DNA from: Corynebacterium halotolerans YIM 70093 = DSM 44683
Lineage (GTDB): Bacteria > Actinomycetota > Actinomycetes > Mycobacteriales > Mycobacteriaceae
Assembly: GCF_000341345.1 (NCBI RefSeq)
Contig: NC_020302.1
Coordinates: forward strand, 3,071,753-3,135,752
Length of the DNA stretch: 64,000 bases
Reading direction: 5' to 3'
The translations under genes and the position numbers were made by a program. The notes beneath the pieces are model-generated. The model was not told the origin of the DNA and made no database searches. It worked only from the letters and a program-made list of their open reading frames with translations. Shown piece by piece: positions 21,312-29,503 of the stretch (the stretch's first letter is position 1; every line of letters begins with the position of its first letter).

Positions 21312-21758
21312 ATGCTCAAGCCCGTCCTCATCGCCGTCGGCTCGCTCAGCCTTGCCCTCGGGGCGGCGGGGATCATGCTGCCGGTGCTGCCCACCACCCC
21401 GTTCCTGCTGTTGGCGGCGTTCTGCTTCGGCCGCAGTTCCAACCGGCTGCACAACTACCTGGTCAATCACCGGGTCTTCGGCACCTACATCTCGAACTAC
21501 TACCACCGCGCGATGACGCCCCGCCACAAGGTGCGCACCCTGTCGGCACTGTGGTTCGGCATCGCCGTCTCGGTGTGGCTGCTCGGCACGCCGGCCACCA
21601 CCATCATCCTGCCGGTCATCGCGGGCCTGGTGAGCATCCACCTCATCCGTCTCCGGCCGCAGCCGGAGAAGGCTCCGCAGTCGCTCATCGACTCCGGGGC
21701 AGCACCGCTCGCCGACGCCGCGCCGCTGCGCCTGGAGGAGGCCCGCGGCCGCCGATGA
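21312..21758 (+). CDS. YbaN-family (DUF454) membrane protein
   Basis: A 148-residue inner-membrane protein with the DUF454 signature: GAAGIMLPVLPTTPFLLLAAFCF in the first segment, SNRLHNYLVNHRVFG in the loop, then two adjacent membrane segments (about residues 78-110). Function is not known in the family. The C-terminal 35 residues are Pro/Ala-rich and polar. Consensus TATAAT lies 7 nt before the ATG and the gene appears leaderless. It is convergent with the Rieske protein gene. Confidence 0.88.
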   Translation: MLKPVLIAVGSLSLALGAAGIMLPVLPTTPFLLLAAFCFGRSSNRLHNYLVNHRVFGTYISNYYHRAMTPRHKVRTLSALWFGIAVSVWLLGTPATTIILPVIAGLVSIHLIRLRPQPEKAPQSLIDSGAAPLADAAPLRLEEARGRR

Positions 21759-21782
21759 GCGCGTGAGCGCGGTGTTCCCCGC

Positions 21783-22118
21783 TCAGTCACCCGTCGTCGG
21801 CAGCAGCCACACCTCATCGCCGCGGACCTCGACGGGGAACGTGGTCAGTGAGGCGCGGGCGGGGTAGAGGGTGGCCTCGCCGGTGTCCAGGCAGAATTTC
21901 CCGTTATGGAGCCAGCAGGCCACTTCACCGCCGACGGCCCCGCCCTTGGCCAGGGAGGCCCCGAGGTGGGTGCAGGTGTCGTCGACGGCGCGGAAACCGT
22001 CCTCGGTGTGGAACAGTGCGATCGGCGTCGGGTGCCCGGAGACCTCCGGCGGAACGGCGACGCCCTTCCCCGGCGCGATCTCCCCGACCCGCGCGACCTT
22101 GACGGGATGTTCGATCAT
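21783..22118 (-). CDS. Rieske [2Fe-2S] ferredoxin-like protein
   Basis: A 111-residue single-domain Rieske protein. The two cluster-binding motifs are CTHL (residues 49-52) and CWLH (residues 68-71), providing two Cys and two His ligands. Such small proteins are electron carriers of ring-hydroxylating dioxygenases or nitrite-reductase small-subunit-like proteins; no oxygenase is nearby, so its partner is unknown. TAGGCT lies 6 nt before the ATG, consistent with a leaderless transcript. It is downstream of the DAACS symporter but separated from it by a strong terminator. Confidence 0.9.
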   Translation of the reverse strand: MIEHPVKVARVGEIAPGKGVAVPPEVSGHPTPIALFHTEDGFRAVDDTCTHLGASLAKGGAVGGEVACWLHNGKFCLDTGEATLYPARASLTTFPVEVRGDEVWLLPTTGD

Positions 22119-22180
22119 GCGCTCAGCCTATCGCCCCGCCCCGGTGTCCGGCACGACATTCAGCCCGGTGGGAAGACAAA

Positions 22181-22213
22181 GGCACCCCGGTTGCGGTTCA
22201 CAACCGGGGTGCC
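22181..22213 (-). terminator. Intrinsic terminator of DAACS symporter gene
   Basis: GGCACCCCGGTTG and CAACCGGGGTGCC form a perfect 13-bp stem with a 7-nt loop, 15 bp past the symporter stop. On the minus strand it is followed by TTTGTCTTCC, making it a convincing rho-independent terminator. Confidence 0.8.
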
Positions 22214-22227
22214 ACGACGGGAAGGCG

Positions 22228-23469
22228 TCAGTCCCTCGTGTGGTCGGTGGAGACGCCGGGGACGGCGAAGGCCTCCTCGTCATCGCGACGGATGTCGAGG
22301 CGGCCCTTGGCGAACTTGTTGATGATCAGGGCAATCGCGCCGTCGCCGGTGACATTGGCGGCGGTGCCGAAGGAGTCGATGGCGATATAGGCGGCGATCA
22401 TCAGGGCGATCATGCTCTCGTCGAAGCCGAGCATGCTGCCGAGCAGGCCGACGGCCGCCATGACCGCGCCACCGGGCACGCCCGGCGCGGCGATCATCGT
22501 CACGCCGAGCATGAGGATGAAGCCGATGGCCAGCGGGACGGACACCTCCAGGCCCGCCATGGCGACGATGGCGAAGGCGAAGAGCGTCAGCTTCATCATG
22601 GATCCACCCAGGTGGATGGTCGCGCACAGCGGGATGACGAAGCCGGCGACGTTGGTCTCCACGCCGTTCTTGCGGGCGGCCTCGTAGGTCACCGGGATGG
22701 TCGCGGCCGACGAGGAGGTGCCCAGTGCCGTGGCGTAGGCGGGCAGCATGTTCTTCAGCGCGGTCAGCGGGTTGCGGCCCGTGAGGGCGCCGGCGACGGT
22801 GAACTGGATGAGCAGCAGGATGATCGTCATGACCGTGGCCACGATGATGACCTTGCCGAAGGTGACCAGCGTGTCGATCAGATTGCCGTTCATGCCCAGG
22901 CCGAGGAAGGTGCCGAAGATGAAGATCGGCAGCAGCGGGATGACGAAGGCGGAGATCACCTTCATGACCACTCGCTCCAGGTCGCGGGTGACCTTGAAGA
23001 GCGTGTCGGACTTGACCACGGTCATGGCCACGCCGAGGCAGAAGGCCAGCAGCAGGGCGGTCATGACCTCGAAGGGCGGCGGCATCTCGATGGTGAAGAA
23101 CGATGCGAGGGCGCCCTCGTCGACGTCCGCGACGTCGTCGGCCACCTGCTCATCACCCAGTAACGCGGGGTACAGGCCCCGGGCGACGGCGTAGGCCACC
23201 AGACCGGAGAAGACCGTCGAGCCGTAGGCGATCGCCGTGGTGATCGCCAGCCACTTTCCGGCCCCGCGGCCCAGTCCGGCGATCGCCGGGGTGATGAGCG
23301 CGAAGATCAGGACGGGGATGAAGAAATTCAGGAAGTTGCCGAAGAGGCTGTTGAACGTGACGAACACCCGCGCCAGCCACTCGGGGAAGAAGAGGCTGCA
23401 GATGACGCCGAGGATGATCGCGACGACGATCCGGAACAGCAGCGAGGATGATAAGCGACGTAAGTCCAT
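22228..23469 (-). CDS. Dicarboxylate/amino-acid:cation symporter (DAACS)
   Basis: A 413-residue glutamate/serine/dicarboxylate-type symporter. Seen: the serine-rich re-entrant loop motif GTSSSAATIPVTYE, followed by FVIPLCATIHLGGS in place of the common FVLPLGATINMDGT, and about eight membrane segments. DAACS proteins import acidic amino acids, serine/threonine or C4-dicarboxylates with Na+ or H+. The altered second motif makes the substrate uncertain. ATG at 23469 is chosen; a GTG at 23484 is possible. It is the next gene after the SulP transporter on the same strand. Confidence 0.9.
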   Translation of the reverse strand: MDLRRLSSSLLFRIVVAIILGVICSLFFPEWLARVFVTFNSLFGNFLNFFIPVLIFALITPAIAGLGRGAGKWLAITTAIAYGSTVFSGLVAYAVARGLYPALLGDEQVADDVADVDEGALASFFTIEMPPPFEVMTALLLAFCLGVAMTVVKSDTLFKVTRDLERVVMKVISAFVIPLLPIFIFGTFLGLGMNGNLIDTLVTFGKVIIVATVMTIILLLIQFTVAGALTGRNPLTALKNMLPAYATALGTSSSAATIPVTYEAARKNGVETNVAGFVIPLCATIHLGGSMMKLTLFAFAIVAMAGLEVSVPLAIGFILMLGVTMIAAPGVPGGAVMAAVGLLGSMLGFDESMIALMIAAYIAIDSFGTAANVTGDGAIALIINKFAKGRLDIRRDDEEAFAVPGVSTDHTRD

Positions 23470-23578
23470 GTAGTTGAGCACCACCTTGTTCGAGCCCGTG
23501 GCCGACGTCCACGGATGATTGTCCTGGTCGGGGTGTCACGCGCGGGCGGCCCGCGACTCCCAGATCACCGCAGTCACG

Positions 23579-25429
23579 TTACTGCACGTCCCCGCGCCCA
23601 CCGTCGTCGCTGACGCCACCGCCGTCGTCGCCGTCGTCACCATCCGCGTCCTCCCCGTCGCCGCGGGCGTCGAGAAGCCTCCGGCGGTCCAGCCCCGCCT
23701 CGTCGAGGGCGCGCAGATCCTTCTTCTTGCCGCGGGCGGCGCGGAACTCCGCCTCGAGCCCGGCGATCTCCGCGCCCTCCTTCACGGCGTCGGCGACGGT
23801 GGGGTGGACGGTCACCCGCTCTGCGAGGCCGGAGCGGCGCAGCGCCTTCTGCACGGAGCGGGTGGCGCGGGCGACGAGCACCGGGGTGCCGACCTCCACG
23901 AGGTGGTCGACCAGGGTGGTCAACGCGAGAACACCGGTGTAGTCCAGGTCCGGGACCGCCGCGCCGTCGAGCACCACCACGTCATAGGGGCCCGAACCGC
24001 TGTTGAGTTCCTCGCGCAGCTGCTCGACGACGTAGTCGGCGTCCGCGTACCAGATCGGGGCCTCCACCGACCAGACCAGCACGCCGGGCACCTGCCGCGT
24101 TTCGACGCCCGCGTTCACCGGCACCCAGTGGTTGGACTGCGGCATCAGCCCCTTGCGGTAGACCGGCGGACGCGCCTCCCGGCGCGTGCGGTCGAGCAGG
24201 GTGACCAACGCGGCGACGGCCACGCCCTCCGCGATACCGAGCGTGCACACCAGCACCACCGTCCCGACGGCCACCCCGAACTCCAGGCGGCTGTAGCGCA
24301 GGATGCGGCGCAGCTCGCGGACCCGGATCAGCGAGGCCGCGATCTGCAGCAGCACCGCGGCCAGGGCGGCGTGGGGCAGCAGCGGCAGCAGCCCGGAGCC
24401 GAGGAACAGCACGGCGAGCACGACCAGCCCCGCCGTCAGCCCGACGACCTGGCTGCGGCCCCGGGCGTCCTGCACCAGGCGGGTGCGCGGCGGGGAGGCG
24501 TTGAGTGCGAAGGAACCGACCACCGCCGAGGCCGCCGAGGCCACGCCGATCACCCCGAGATCGCGGTCCAGGGTCGTCCGGCCCTGCCGCGTCGCGGCCT
24601 CCGTGGCACCGGTCTGCACGGTGACGAGCACGACGATGACCAGCGCCGGGGTCAGCAGCTCAGGCACGGCGGACCAGGGGACGGCGCGGACGTCAGGCAG
24701 CGACCACACCGGACCGACCTCATCCAGGGTCGCCACCCCGTGATCGGTGAGTCCGAAGGCCGCCGTGGCGCCCGCGGCGACGGCCAGGCCGAGGAGCGCA
24801 CCGGGCAGGCGCGGGCTGATCATCACGGTGACCACCGTGACCGTCAGCACGGTGACGCTGAGCGCCGCCGCGTAGGGGTTGACCTCGTCGAGGCCGGTGG
24901 CCAGCTGCCGCGCCTGCTCCGGCACCGCGCCGGTGGTCTCGGGCATGCCGAGGGCGGTGCTGAGTTGGGTGACGATGATGCTGACGCCGACGCCCGCGAG
25001 CAGGCCGACGGTCACCGGGCGGGAGAGGAACTGGGTGATCCACCCGCCGCGCATCAGGCCGATGAGGATGAGCAGCGCCGCGACCATCAGGCTCAACAGC
25101 AGCAGCGCCCCGCGGTCGACGCCCGCGTTCCCACCCGCGCCCGTCCCCACGGCGGCGGCCGCCGCCCCGCCGGCCAGCAACGGGGCGATGGTGGAGTCCG
25201 GTCCGACGGAAAGGATGCGGTGGCCGCCCACCAGGGCGAAGACGATCACGCCGACCAGCAGCCCCGTCAGCCCGAGGGTGGGGGAGACGCCGACCAGTTG
25301 CGCGGCGGCCATGGAGCCGGGCAGGGCGATGGCGGCCAGGGTCAGACCGACGACCAGATCGGTGCCCAGGGTCTCCCGGGCTCCGCGCAGCGTCGGCAGC
25401 AGCCAGCGGGGCAGGGGAGCGGGGCTCAT
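23579..25429 (-). CDS. SulP-family anion transporter with STAS domain
   Basis: A 616-residue SulP transporter. The membrane domain (about residues 15-410) starts with VGLTLAAIALPGSMAAAQLVGVSP, typical of sulfate permeases, and is followed by a cytoplasmic STAS domain (about residues 430-540) with VVVLDGAAVPDLDYTGVLAL. Relatives carry sulfate, bicarbonate or dicarboxylates; the substrate here is unassigned. The C-terminus ends in an acidic Asp/Gly-rich tail (residues 585-616) that does not belong to the core family. It is upstream of the DAACS gene on the same strand. Confidence 0.92.
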   Translation of the reverse strand: MSPAPLPRWLLPTLRGARETLGTDLVVGLTLAAIALPGSMAAAQLVGVSPTLGLTGLLVGVIVFALVGGHRILSVGPDSTIAPLLAGGAAAAAVGTGAGGNAGVDRGALLLLSLMVAALLILIGLMRGGWITQFLSRPVTVGLLAGVGVSIIVTQLSTALGMPETTGAVPEQARQLATGLDEVNPYAAALSVTVLTVTVVTVMISPRLPGALLGLAVAAGATAAFGLTDHGVATLDEVGPVWSLPDVRAVPWSAVPELLTPALVIVVLVTVQTGATEAATRQGRTTLDRDLGVIGVASAASAVVGSFALNASPPRTRLVQDARGRSQVVGLTAGLVVLAVLFLGSGLLPLLPHAALAAVLLQIAASLIRVRELRRILRYSRLEFGVAVGTVVLVCTLGIAEGVAVAALVTLLDRTRREARPPVYRKGLMPQSNHWVPVNAGVETRQVPGVLVWSVEAPIWYADADYVVEQLREELNSGSGPYDVVVLDGAAVPDLDYTGVLALTTLVDHLVEVGTPVLVARATRSVQKALRRSGLAERVTVHPTVADAVKEGAEIAGLEAEFRAARGKKKDLRALDEAGLDRRRLLDARGDGEDADGDDGDDGGGVSDDGGRGDVQ

Positions 25430-25577
25430 GCCCCATGATGTACCGGAGTCACCGGCGGAAGAGGCCTTTTCGTTCCAGTCGTGCCCGAAGCGTTACCGCC
25501 CACCGGGTGGGCGGGTGTTGGCGGGGAGGGCCGGGACGGATTCAGTACTGGGCCGATTCGGGGATAAAGTGAGGAAC

Positions 25578-26039
25578 ATGATGGTGATCGGCGTAATTCT
25601 CCTCGTGCTGGCCGCAGCCCTCCTGATCCTGGGTGGTCTCGCGTGGTCCCGGAAACTCCCCGGCAACGGGATCATCGGTATCCGCGTCCCCGAGGTCCGC
25701 AAATCCCGGGAACTGTGGGACGCCGCCCACGGGGTCGCCGGACCGCTGTGGGTCGTCGGCGGTGTCTCCCTGCTGCTGAGCTCGGTCCTCGCCTTCACCG
25801 CCACGGGATGGATGTGGCTCATCGTGGTCCTGCTGGTGCTGGCGGCCGTGGTGCTGCTGGGCATGGGCGCAGGCACGGGCGCCCGTGCCGTCTCCATCCT
25901 GGACGCCCGGAACCAGGACGACGGCTGCTCCTCCTGCGGCGACGGCGGTTCCTGCGGCTGCGGCGGACACGCCGGACCCGCCCCCGAGGTCGACTTCGAG
26001 GCCCTGCGCAAGGCCCTCGACTCCTCCGAGAAGAAGTAG
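25578..26039 (+). CDS. SdpI-like membrane protein with Cys-rich tail
   Basis: A 153-residue membrane protein. The N-terminal two-thirds match the SdpI/YhfL pattern: GGLAWSRKLPGNGIIGIRVPEVRKSRELWDAAH after the first membrane helix, then two further helices (residues about 55-75 and 80-100). SdpI of Bacillus is an immunity and signalling protein, but most actinobacterial homologues are uncharacterised. After the last helix comes CSSCGDGGSCGCGGH (residues about 116-130), a five-cysteine cluster that could bind metal. GAGGA precedes tandem ATG codons (25578 and 25581); either may be used. A good terminator follows. Confidence 0.82.
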   Translation: MMVIGVILLVLAAALLILGGLAWSRKLPGNGIIGIRVPEVRKSRELWDAAHGVAGPLWVVGGVSLLLSSVLAFTATGWMWLIVVLLVLAAVVLLGMGAGTGARAVSILDARNQDDGCSSCGDGGSCGCGGHAGPAPEVDFEALRKALDSSEKK

Positions 26040-26058
26040 CGCCCCACCCCCCGCCACA

Positions 26059-26105
26059 CCGGGCCCTCCCCGCCGCATGAACCGGCACGGGAGGGCCCGG
26101 CTTTT
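26059..26105 (+). terminator. Intrinsic terminator after SdpI-like gene
   Basis: CCGGGCCCTCCC (26059-26070) pairs perfectly with GGGAGGGCCCGG (26089-26100) and is followed by CTTTTCG. It is 20 nt beyond the stop codon. Confidence 0.75.
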
Positions 26106-26169
26106 CGTCCCCCGGATCAGTAGTGTGGTGGCACGCACCCCGGCCCGACGGAGTACCACGGAGGTTCCC

Positions 26170-26913
26170 ATGCTGATCACCGATGTCGCAGAAGGCGTGC
26201 ACCTCATCCAGCACGCCAACGTCAACTGCTGGCTGCTCGAGGACGACGACGGCCTCACACTCGTCGACGCCGGCCTCCCCGGCACGTGGAGTGAACTGGA
26301 GGACGGGGTCAACACCCTCGGCCACCGCCTGGAGGACATCCGCACCCTCGTGCTCACCCACGCCCACTTCGACCATGTCGGCATGGCCCGCCGCCTGGTC
26401 AGGCAGCTCGGGCTGCCGGTCCACGCCCACAGTGAGGACCACGAGCTGGCCGCCCACCCCTTCCGCTACGCCCACGAGAACCCCATCGCCCTGTACCCGC
26501 TGAAGCACCCGCGGGCCCTGCCGGTGCTGGGCTCGATGGTGCTGGCCGGAGCGGCGTTCGTCCGCGGCGTCCAGGAGGTGCAGCCCCTGACCGTGGACAC
26601 CGAACTCGCCGTGCCCGGCCGCCCGAAGGTGATCGCCACCCCGGGCCACACCTACGGGCACGTGGCCCTGCACCTGCCGGGCCGCGACGCAGTGATCACC
26701 GGCGACGCCCTGGTGACCCTGGATCCCTACACCGCCTTCACCGGTCCGCGGCTCGTCGCCGGGGCGGCGACGGCCGACGAGGCCCAGGCGCTGTCCTCGC
26801 TCGACGCGATCGCGGCGACCGAGGCCCGGAACGTCCTGCCCGGCCACGGGAACCCCTGGACCCGCGGTGCCGGCCGCGCCGTCGAGGTGGCCCGCCGCAA
26901 CGGCATGGCCTGA
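26170..26913 (+). CDS. MBL-fold metallo-hydrolase (glyoxalase II-like)
   Basis: A 247-residue metallo-beta-lactamase-fold hydrolase. The motif THAHFDHVG starts near residue 63, PGHTYGH lies near residue 158, GDAL near residue 178, and GHGNPW near residue 233, giving a complete set of metal ligands. The compact size and PGHT motif resemble glyoxalase II-like thioester hydrolases. GGAGG lies 7 nt before the ATG. It directly precedes the trp promoter but is not obviously part of that operon. Substrate unknown. Confidence 0.9.
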   Translation: MLITDVAEGVHLIQHANVNCWLLEDDDGLTLVDAGLPGTWSELEDGVNTLGHRLEDIRTLVLTHAHFDHVGMARRLVRQLGLPVHAHSEDHELAAHPFRYAHENPIALYPLKHPRALPVLGSMVLAGAAFVRGVQEVQPLTVDTELAVPGRPKVIATPGHTYGHVALHLPGRDAVITGDALVTLDPYTAFTGPRLVAGAATADEAQALSSLDAIAATEARNVLPGHGNPWTRGAGRAVEVARRNGMA

Positions 26914-26971
26914 ACCACGCCAGCGGGTGCTCCGTCGGGGGGATCACCGCGCGGAGTTCACGACCCGGTGC

Positions 26972-26977
26972 TAAAGT
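26972..26977 (+). promoter_or_regulatory. -10 element of the trp operon
   Basis: TAAAGT ends 8 nt before the ATG of the Trp leader peptide, so the leader peptide appears to be translated from a leaderless transcript. No clear -35 hexamer is visible. Confidence 0.6.
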
Positions 26978-26985
26978 GACCAGAC

Positions 26986-27039
26986 ATGTACAGCATCTGT
27001 CTTATCGACCACCGGCAGTGGTGGTGGCGCGCCAGCTGA
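26986..27039 (+). CDS. trpL: trp operon leader peptide
   Basis: A 17-codon reading frame, MYSICLIDHRQWWWRAS, with three consecutive Trp codons at positions 12-14. This is the classic sensor of tryptophanyl-tRNA in transcriptional attenuation. It has no ribosome-binding site; TAAAGT ends 8 nt upstream, indicating leaderless initiation. Stalling at the Trp codons would cover the 5' arm of the pause hairpin (27024-27028) and let the antiterminator form. The peptide itself is not expected to have another function. Confidence 0.92.
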   Translation: MYSICLIDHRQWWWRAS

Positions 27040-27114
27040 GCGAGCCACGATGTTGCACACCTGACAGCACCTGAAATCAAGGGCTCGCACGCTTCAGCCA
27101 AGCGGCGGGCCCTT
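27024..27114 (+). promoter_or_regulatory. trp transcription attenuator
   Basis: Three mutually exclusive stems can be read. Pause stem 1:2: GTGGC (27024-27028, in the Trp codons) with GCCAC (27044-27048). Antiterminator 2:3: CGAGCC (27041-27046) with GGCTCG (27082-27087). Terminator 3:4: AAGGGCTCGC (27079-27088) with GCGGGCCCTT (27105-27114), nine Watson-Crick pairs plus one G-U. The terminator lacks a long U-run (CGUGGUUCC follows), so it may work weakly or need a factor. With high Trp the leader is read through and 3:4 forms; with low Trp stalling favours 2:3. Confidence 0.8.
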
Positions 27115-27222
27115 CGTGGTTCCACCCCCTGAGAGTCTGTGACGGGAAGGGCGCCGCTTGAAAGAAGCAGCAGCTCGGAGAAGTCCCCGTCGATCACCCA
27201 CCACTCCAGGAGGTCCCACCCG

Positions 27223-27264
27223 ATGAGCACCACCACCGGCAGACACGGCAGGTGCCTGCCATGA
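27223..27264 (+). CDS. Upstream ORF overlapping the trpE start
   Basis: A 13-codon frame (MSTTTGRHGRCLP) preceded by AGGAGG (27208-27213) at 9-nt spacing, the strongest ribosome-binding site in the trp leader. Its TGA overlaps the trpE ATG (ATGA, 27261-27264), whereas trpE has only a weak site of its own. Translation of trpE is therefore probably coupled to this uORF. It has no Trp codon, so it does not duplicate trpL. Whether the peptide matters or only its translation is unknown. Confidence 0.55.
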   Translation: MSTTTGRHGRCLP

Positions 27265-28850
27265 GCTTTGATCCACGCGTCCTGACCATCCCGGTCCGCT
27301 ACCACGAGGACGCCTCCGGTCTCTTCGCGCACATCGGCGGCACGGCCATTGACGACGCCGTGCTCCTGGAGAGCGCGGACATCACCACCCGCAGCGGCAT
27401 CTCCTCGGTGGCGGTGCTGCGCGGCGCGCTGCGGTTGACCTGCCGCGGCACCGTGGTCACGGCCGAGCCGCTGACCCGCTCCGGCGAGCTCTTCGCCGAG
27501 CGGCTGCGCGGGCAGCTCGCCGGGCACGTCGTCGACAGCGGAGACGGCGATCAGCTCGCCTTCGACTTCCCGCCGTCCGGTGCCGCGGACGAGCGCGAAC
27601 GTCTCCTGGCCACCAGCACCATCGAGCCGCTGCGCCGCCTGCAGCTGGAGGCCGGCTACCACGACGACGGCGACACCCTGCCCTTCCTCGCCGGCGGCAT
27701 GGCCTTCGACTACCTGGAGACCTTCGAGGTCCTGCCCGAGGTGGGCGCTTCCGCCAACACCTACCCGGACTACCAGTTCCTGCTCGCCGAGATCGTGCTG
27801 ACGATCAACCACGAGACCAGGTCCGCGAAGCTGACGGCCGTGGGGGCGGACGAGGCGGAGACCGCGGCGCTGGAGACCGAGCTGAAGCACCTGGCGGCGA
27901 CCATCGACGCCGCCGAGCCGGACACCGAGCACGCCTACCGGGTCACCGAGCACGACGGGGACACGCTGACTGTCACCGCGGACATCCCGGACGATGAGTT
28001 CCGCGCCCAGGTCACCGACCTGAAGGAGCACATCCGCAACGGCGACATCTACCAGGTCGTCCCGGCGCGCACCTTCACCGCGCCCTGTCCGGACGCCTTC
28101 GCCGCCTACCGCCAGCTGCGCGAGACCAACCCCAGCCCGTACATGTTCTACGTCCGCGGGCTGGACACCGAGGGCAGGCCCTACGAGCTGTTCGGCGCCT
28201 CCCCGGAGTCGAACCTGAAATTCGACGCCGCCACGCGCGAGGTGCAGCTGTACCCGATCGCCGGCACCCGCCCACGCGGGCTGAACCCGGACGGCACGGT
28301 CAGCCCGGAGCTGGATATCCGCCTGGAACTCGAGCTGCGCACCGACGCCAAGGAGATCGCCGAGCACACCATGCTCGTGGATCTGGCCCGCAATGACCTT
28401 GCCCGCGTCGCCGTGCCCGCCACCCGGCGCGTGGCCGATCTGCTGCAGGTGGACCGCTACTCGCGCGTGATGCACCTGGTCTCCCGGGTCACCGCGGAGC
28501 TGCACCCGGATCTCGACGCCCTGGACGCCTACCGCGCCTGCATGAACATGGGCACGCTGACGGGGGCGCCGAAGCTGCGCGCGATGGAGCTGCTGCGCGG
28601 CGTCGAGAAGCGCCGCCGCGGCTCCTACGGGGGAGCGGTCGGCTACATCCGCGGCAACGGGGACATGGACAACTGCATCATCATCCGCTCGGCCTACGTG
28701 AGTGGGGGAGTGGCGGCCGTGCAGGCCGGGGCGGGTGTGGTGCGTGACTCGAACCCGCAGGCCGAGGCCGATGAGACCCTGCACAAGGCGTACGCCGTGC
28801 TCAACGCCATCGCGCTCGCCGCGGACTCGGCCCTGGAGGTGGTCCGGTGA
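27261..28850 (+). CDS. trpE: Anthranilate synthase component I
   Basis: A 529-residue chorismate-utilising enzyme that, with TrpG, makes anthranilate from chorismate and glutamine, the first committed step of tryptophan synthesis. The feedback-site motif LLESADITTRSGISS is near residues 34-48, and the catalytic domain carries IRNGDIYQVVPARTF, PIAGTRPRG and MGTLTGAPKLRAMELL. ATG at 27261 is chosen because MSFDPRV aligns with the start of corynebacterial TrpE as I recall it; GTG at 27252 is possible. The stop overlaps trpG (GTGA). Regulation: attenuator upstream plus Trp feedback through the LLES motif. Confidence 0.97.
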   Translation: MSFDPRVLTIPVRYHEDASGLFAHIGGTAIDDAVLLESADITTRSGISSVAVLRGALRLTCRGTVVTAEPLTRSGELFAERLRGQLAGHVVDSGDGDQLAFDFPPSGAADERERLLATSTIEPLRRLQLEAGYHDDGDTLPFLAGGMAFDYLETFEVLPEVGASANTYPDYQFLLAEIVLTINHETRSAKLTAVGADEAETAALETELKHLAATIDAAEPDTEHAYRVTEHDGDTLTVTADIPDDEFRAQVTDLKEHIRNGDIYQVVPARTFTAPCPDAFAAYRQLRETNPSPYMFYVRGLDTEGRPYELFGASPESNLKFDAATREVQLYPIAGTRPRGLNPDGTVSPELDIRLELELRTDAKEIAEHTMLVDLARNDLARVAVPATRRVADLLQVDRYSRVMHLVSRVTAELHPDLDALDAYRACMNMGTLTGAPKLRAMELLRGVEKRRRGSYGGAVGYIRGNGDMDNCIIIRSAYVSGGVAAVQAGAGVVRDSNPQAEADETLHKAYAVLNAIALAADSALEVVR

Positions 28851-29503
28851 CCAACCCGCACATCGTGCTGATCGACAACCACGATTCCTTCGTCTACAAC
28901 CTCGTCGACGCCTTCGCGGTCGCCGGTTACCGCTGCACCGTCTTCCGCAACACCGTCGGTGTCGAGGAGGTGCTGGCCGCGCAGCCGGATCTGATCTGCC
29001 TGTCGCCCGGCCCCGGGCACCCGCGCGAGGCCGGCCACCTCATGGCGCTCATCGACGCCGCGCTGGGCGAGGTGCCGATCCTCGGCATCTGCCTGGGTTT
29101 CCAGGCGCTGCTGGAGCACTTCGGCGGCACGGTCGAACCCTGCGGCCCGGTGCACGGCACCTCGGATCTCATGCGGCTGACCGACGCCGGCGTCGACAGC
29201 CCCGTCTTCGACGGCCTGGCGGTGGACAGCGGCCCGGATCTGCCCGGCGTGGTCGGGCACCTGGTGCCGGTGGCCCGCTACCACTCGCTGGGCTGCCGTC
29301 AGGTGCCCGCTGAGCTGGAGGTGCTGGCCACCTGTGACTCCGAGATCGGGGAGGTGGTGATGGCCGCGCGGACCCGCGACGGTCTGGCGCTCGGCCTGCA
29401 GTTCCACCCCGAGTCGGTGCTCAGTCCCAGCGGCCCGCTGATTCTGGACCGTGGGGCGCAGCAATTATTGAATAATTCCACAAAAGGAGCGGATGCGTCA
29501 TGA
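28847..29503 (+). CDS. trpG: Anthranilate synthase component II (glutamine amidotransferase)
   Basis: A 218-residue class I glutamine amidotransferase that supplies ammonia to TrpE. The catalytic Cys is in GICLGFQAL (near residue 85) and the His-Glu pair in LQFHPESV (near residue 186); SPGPGHP forms the oxyanion region. GTG start overlaps the trpE stop by 4 nt (GTGA), and the stop overlaps the trpD start, so translation is coupled throughout. It is not fused to TrpD here, unlike in enterobacteria. Confidence 0.96.
   Translation: MTNPHIVLIDNHDSFVYNLVDAFAVAGYRCTVFRNTVGVEEVLAAQPDLICLSPGPGHPREAGHLMALIDAALGEVPILGICLGFQALLEHFGGTVEPCGPVHGTSDLMRLTDAGVDSPVFDGLAVDSGPDLPGVVGHLVPVARYHSLGCRQVPAELEVLATCDSEIGEVVMAARTRDGLALGLQFHPESVLSPSGPLILDRGAQQLLNNSTKGADAS

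Noticed and set aside
27252..27260. GTG at 27252 as the trpE start
   Set aside because: Not excluded, but the ATG at 27261 overlaps the uORF stop, and MSFDPRV lines up with the family N-terminus.
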